Source of the DNA: Desulfuromonas sp. DDH964
GTDB lineage: Bacteria; Desulfobacterota; Desulfuromonadia; Desulfuromonadales; DDH964
Direction: 5' to 3'
DNA: 64,000 nucleotides
NCBI RefSeq assembly: GCF_001611275.1
Contig: NZ_CP015080.1
Span: 496,001 to 560,000 of the forward strand
Shown here: one piece after another, positions 63,394 through 64,000 of the stretch
Position numbering within the stretch: the stretch's first letter is position 1
Layout of the letters: each line of letters opens with the position of its first letter
The notes under the pieces: model-generated
Told to the model about the DNA's origin: nothing
Seen by the model: the letters and a program-made list of their open reading frames with translations, nothing else
The model's database searches: none
Translations under genes and position numbers: made by a program

Positions 63394-64000
63394 ATGCTCG
63401 ACCTCAAGTACCTGCGCGACAACCTGGATGACGCCGAACGTCGGCTGACGACCCGCGGCGGCACCCTCGATCTCTCGGGGTTTCGCGGCCTCGACGCCCG
63501 CCGCCGTGAACTGCTGAGTGAATCCGAGAATCTCAAGGCGGAGAAGAACCGGGTCTCCCAGCTCATCGGCCAGACCCGGGACAAGAGCCAGGTGCAGGGT
63601 GAAATCGTCCGCATGAAGGAGGTTTCGGCCCGGATCAAGACCCTCGACGACGAACTCAAGGGAGTCGAGGCACAACTGGAAGAGTTGTTGCTGACCCTCC
63701 CCAACCTTCCCCACGAGGAGTGCCCCGCCGGCAGCGACGAAACCATGAACCGCGAGATCCGGCGCTGGGGTGAACCGCGCCACTTCGACTTCCCGCCCCA
63801 GGCCCATTGGGACCTGGGCGAGCAGTTGCAGATTCTCGACTTCGAACGCGCCGGCAAACTCACCGGAGCGCGCTTTTCCCTGGCGCGCGGCGCCGGTGCG
63901 CGGCTGGAGCGGGCCCTGATCAACTTCATGCTCGACCGCCACACGGCCGGGGATAAATATATTGAAATTTTGCCCCCCTTCATGGTAAACAGGGAATCCA
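63394..64000 (+). CDS. serS: seryl-tRNA synthetase, N-terminal part (runs off window)
   Basis: About 202 residues of seryl-tRNA synthetase are visible; the frame stays open to the window end. The N-terminal tRNA-binding coiled-coil domain starts [18 protein letters not shown] and includes [15 protein letters not shown]. It is followed by [34 protein letters not shown] and the beginning of the catalytic domain ([19 protein letters not shown]). The ATG at 63394 follows a CGGAG site. It attaches serine to tRNA. Confidence 0.95.
   Translation, partial: MLDLKYLRDNLDDAERRLTTRGGTLDLSGFRGLDARRRELLSESENLKAEKNRVSQLIGQTRDKSQVQGEIVRMKEVSARIKTLDDELKGVEAQLEELLLTLPNLPHEECPAGSDETMNREIRRWGEPRHFDFPPQAHWDLGEQLQILDFERAGKLTGARFSLARGAGARLERALINFMLDRHTAGDKYIEILPPFMVNRES

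Overview
The window is GC-rich, densely coded bacterial DNA with long co-directional operons. Gene content fits a Desulfuromonadales-type deltaproteobacterium (Geobacter/Desulfuromonas relatives): a complex I operon whose NuoF carries an extra ferredoxin domain, futalosine-pathway menaquinone genes, several large lipoproteins, a CFI-box surface protease and dispersed short palindromic repeats. This placement is inferred from content and style; no 16S gene or database match is available.

Region 1 (1-14.0 kb) is the 3' part of a respiratory complex I operon, nuoD (partial) to nuoN, closed by a strong hairpin. A zinc-ribbon/TPR protein gene sits between nuoG and nuoH. Region 2 (14.0-24.2 kb) is envelope lipid and transport: outer-membrane phospholipase A, a convergent lipoprotein, an Mla/MCE-type lipid transport operon (permease, ATPase, MCE protein, auxiliary lipoprotein), then a tightly coupled set of a UbiD-family decarboxylase, an NCS2-type permease and an ABC-2 exporter pair. 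Aminopeptidase N follows at 24.4-27.0 kb.

Region 3 (27.0-46.9 kb) is accessory and surface-oriented. After a 535-base AT-richer gap with a nested hairpin come a BACON/PKD-type giant lipoprotein, a second lipoprotein with Asp-rich repeats, and a five-gene operon (subtilase with a CFI-box, CHASE2 adenylate cyclase, SH3 protein, M48 peptidase, FadL-like outer-membrane protein). Next are a 1420-residue lipoprotein with thrombospondin-3-like and IPT-like segments, a small membrane protein, and a lipoprotein with three exact cysteine repeats.

Region 4 (47.1-58.0 kb) carries menaquinone genes (UbiA-type prenyltransferase, UbiX, MqnE, MqnC), hisC, mutY and rnd. mqnE and mqnC are separated by about 3.3 kb holding an unrecognised 739-residue protein, a C-terminal fragment of what looks like a DNA methyltransferase, and an intact KilA-N gene, which looks like a decayed restriction-modification insertion. 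Four intergenic gaps here are filled by related inverted-repeat elements. With the UbiD homologue at 19.5 kb, the window may hold every late step of the futalosine pathway.

Region 5 (58.1-64.0 kb) is ordinary housekeeping: a small basic exported protein, a DUF2007-type protein, threonine aldolase, fumarase (minus strand), an EamA transporter, an HD-domain phosphohydrolase preceded by twelve 7-base tandem repeats, and the start of serS, which runs off the window end. No tRNA, rRNA or CRISPR array was recognised, and no clear-cut new defence or biosynthetic system is seen. The best candidates for new biology are the triple-cysteine-repeat lipoprotein, the subtilase-cyclase operon, the interrupted mqn locus and the 739-residue protein.
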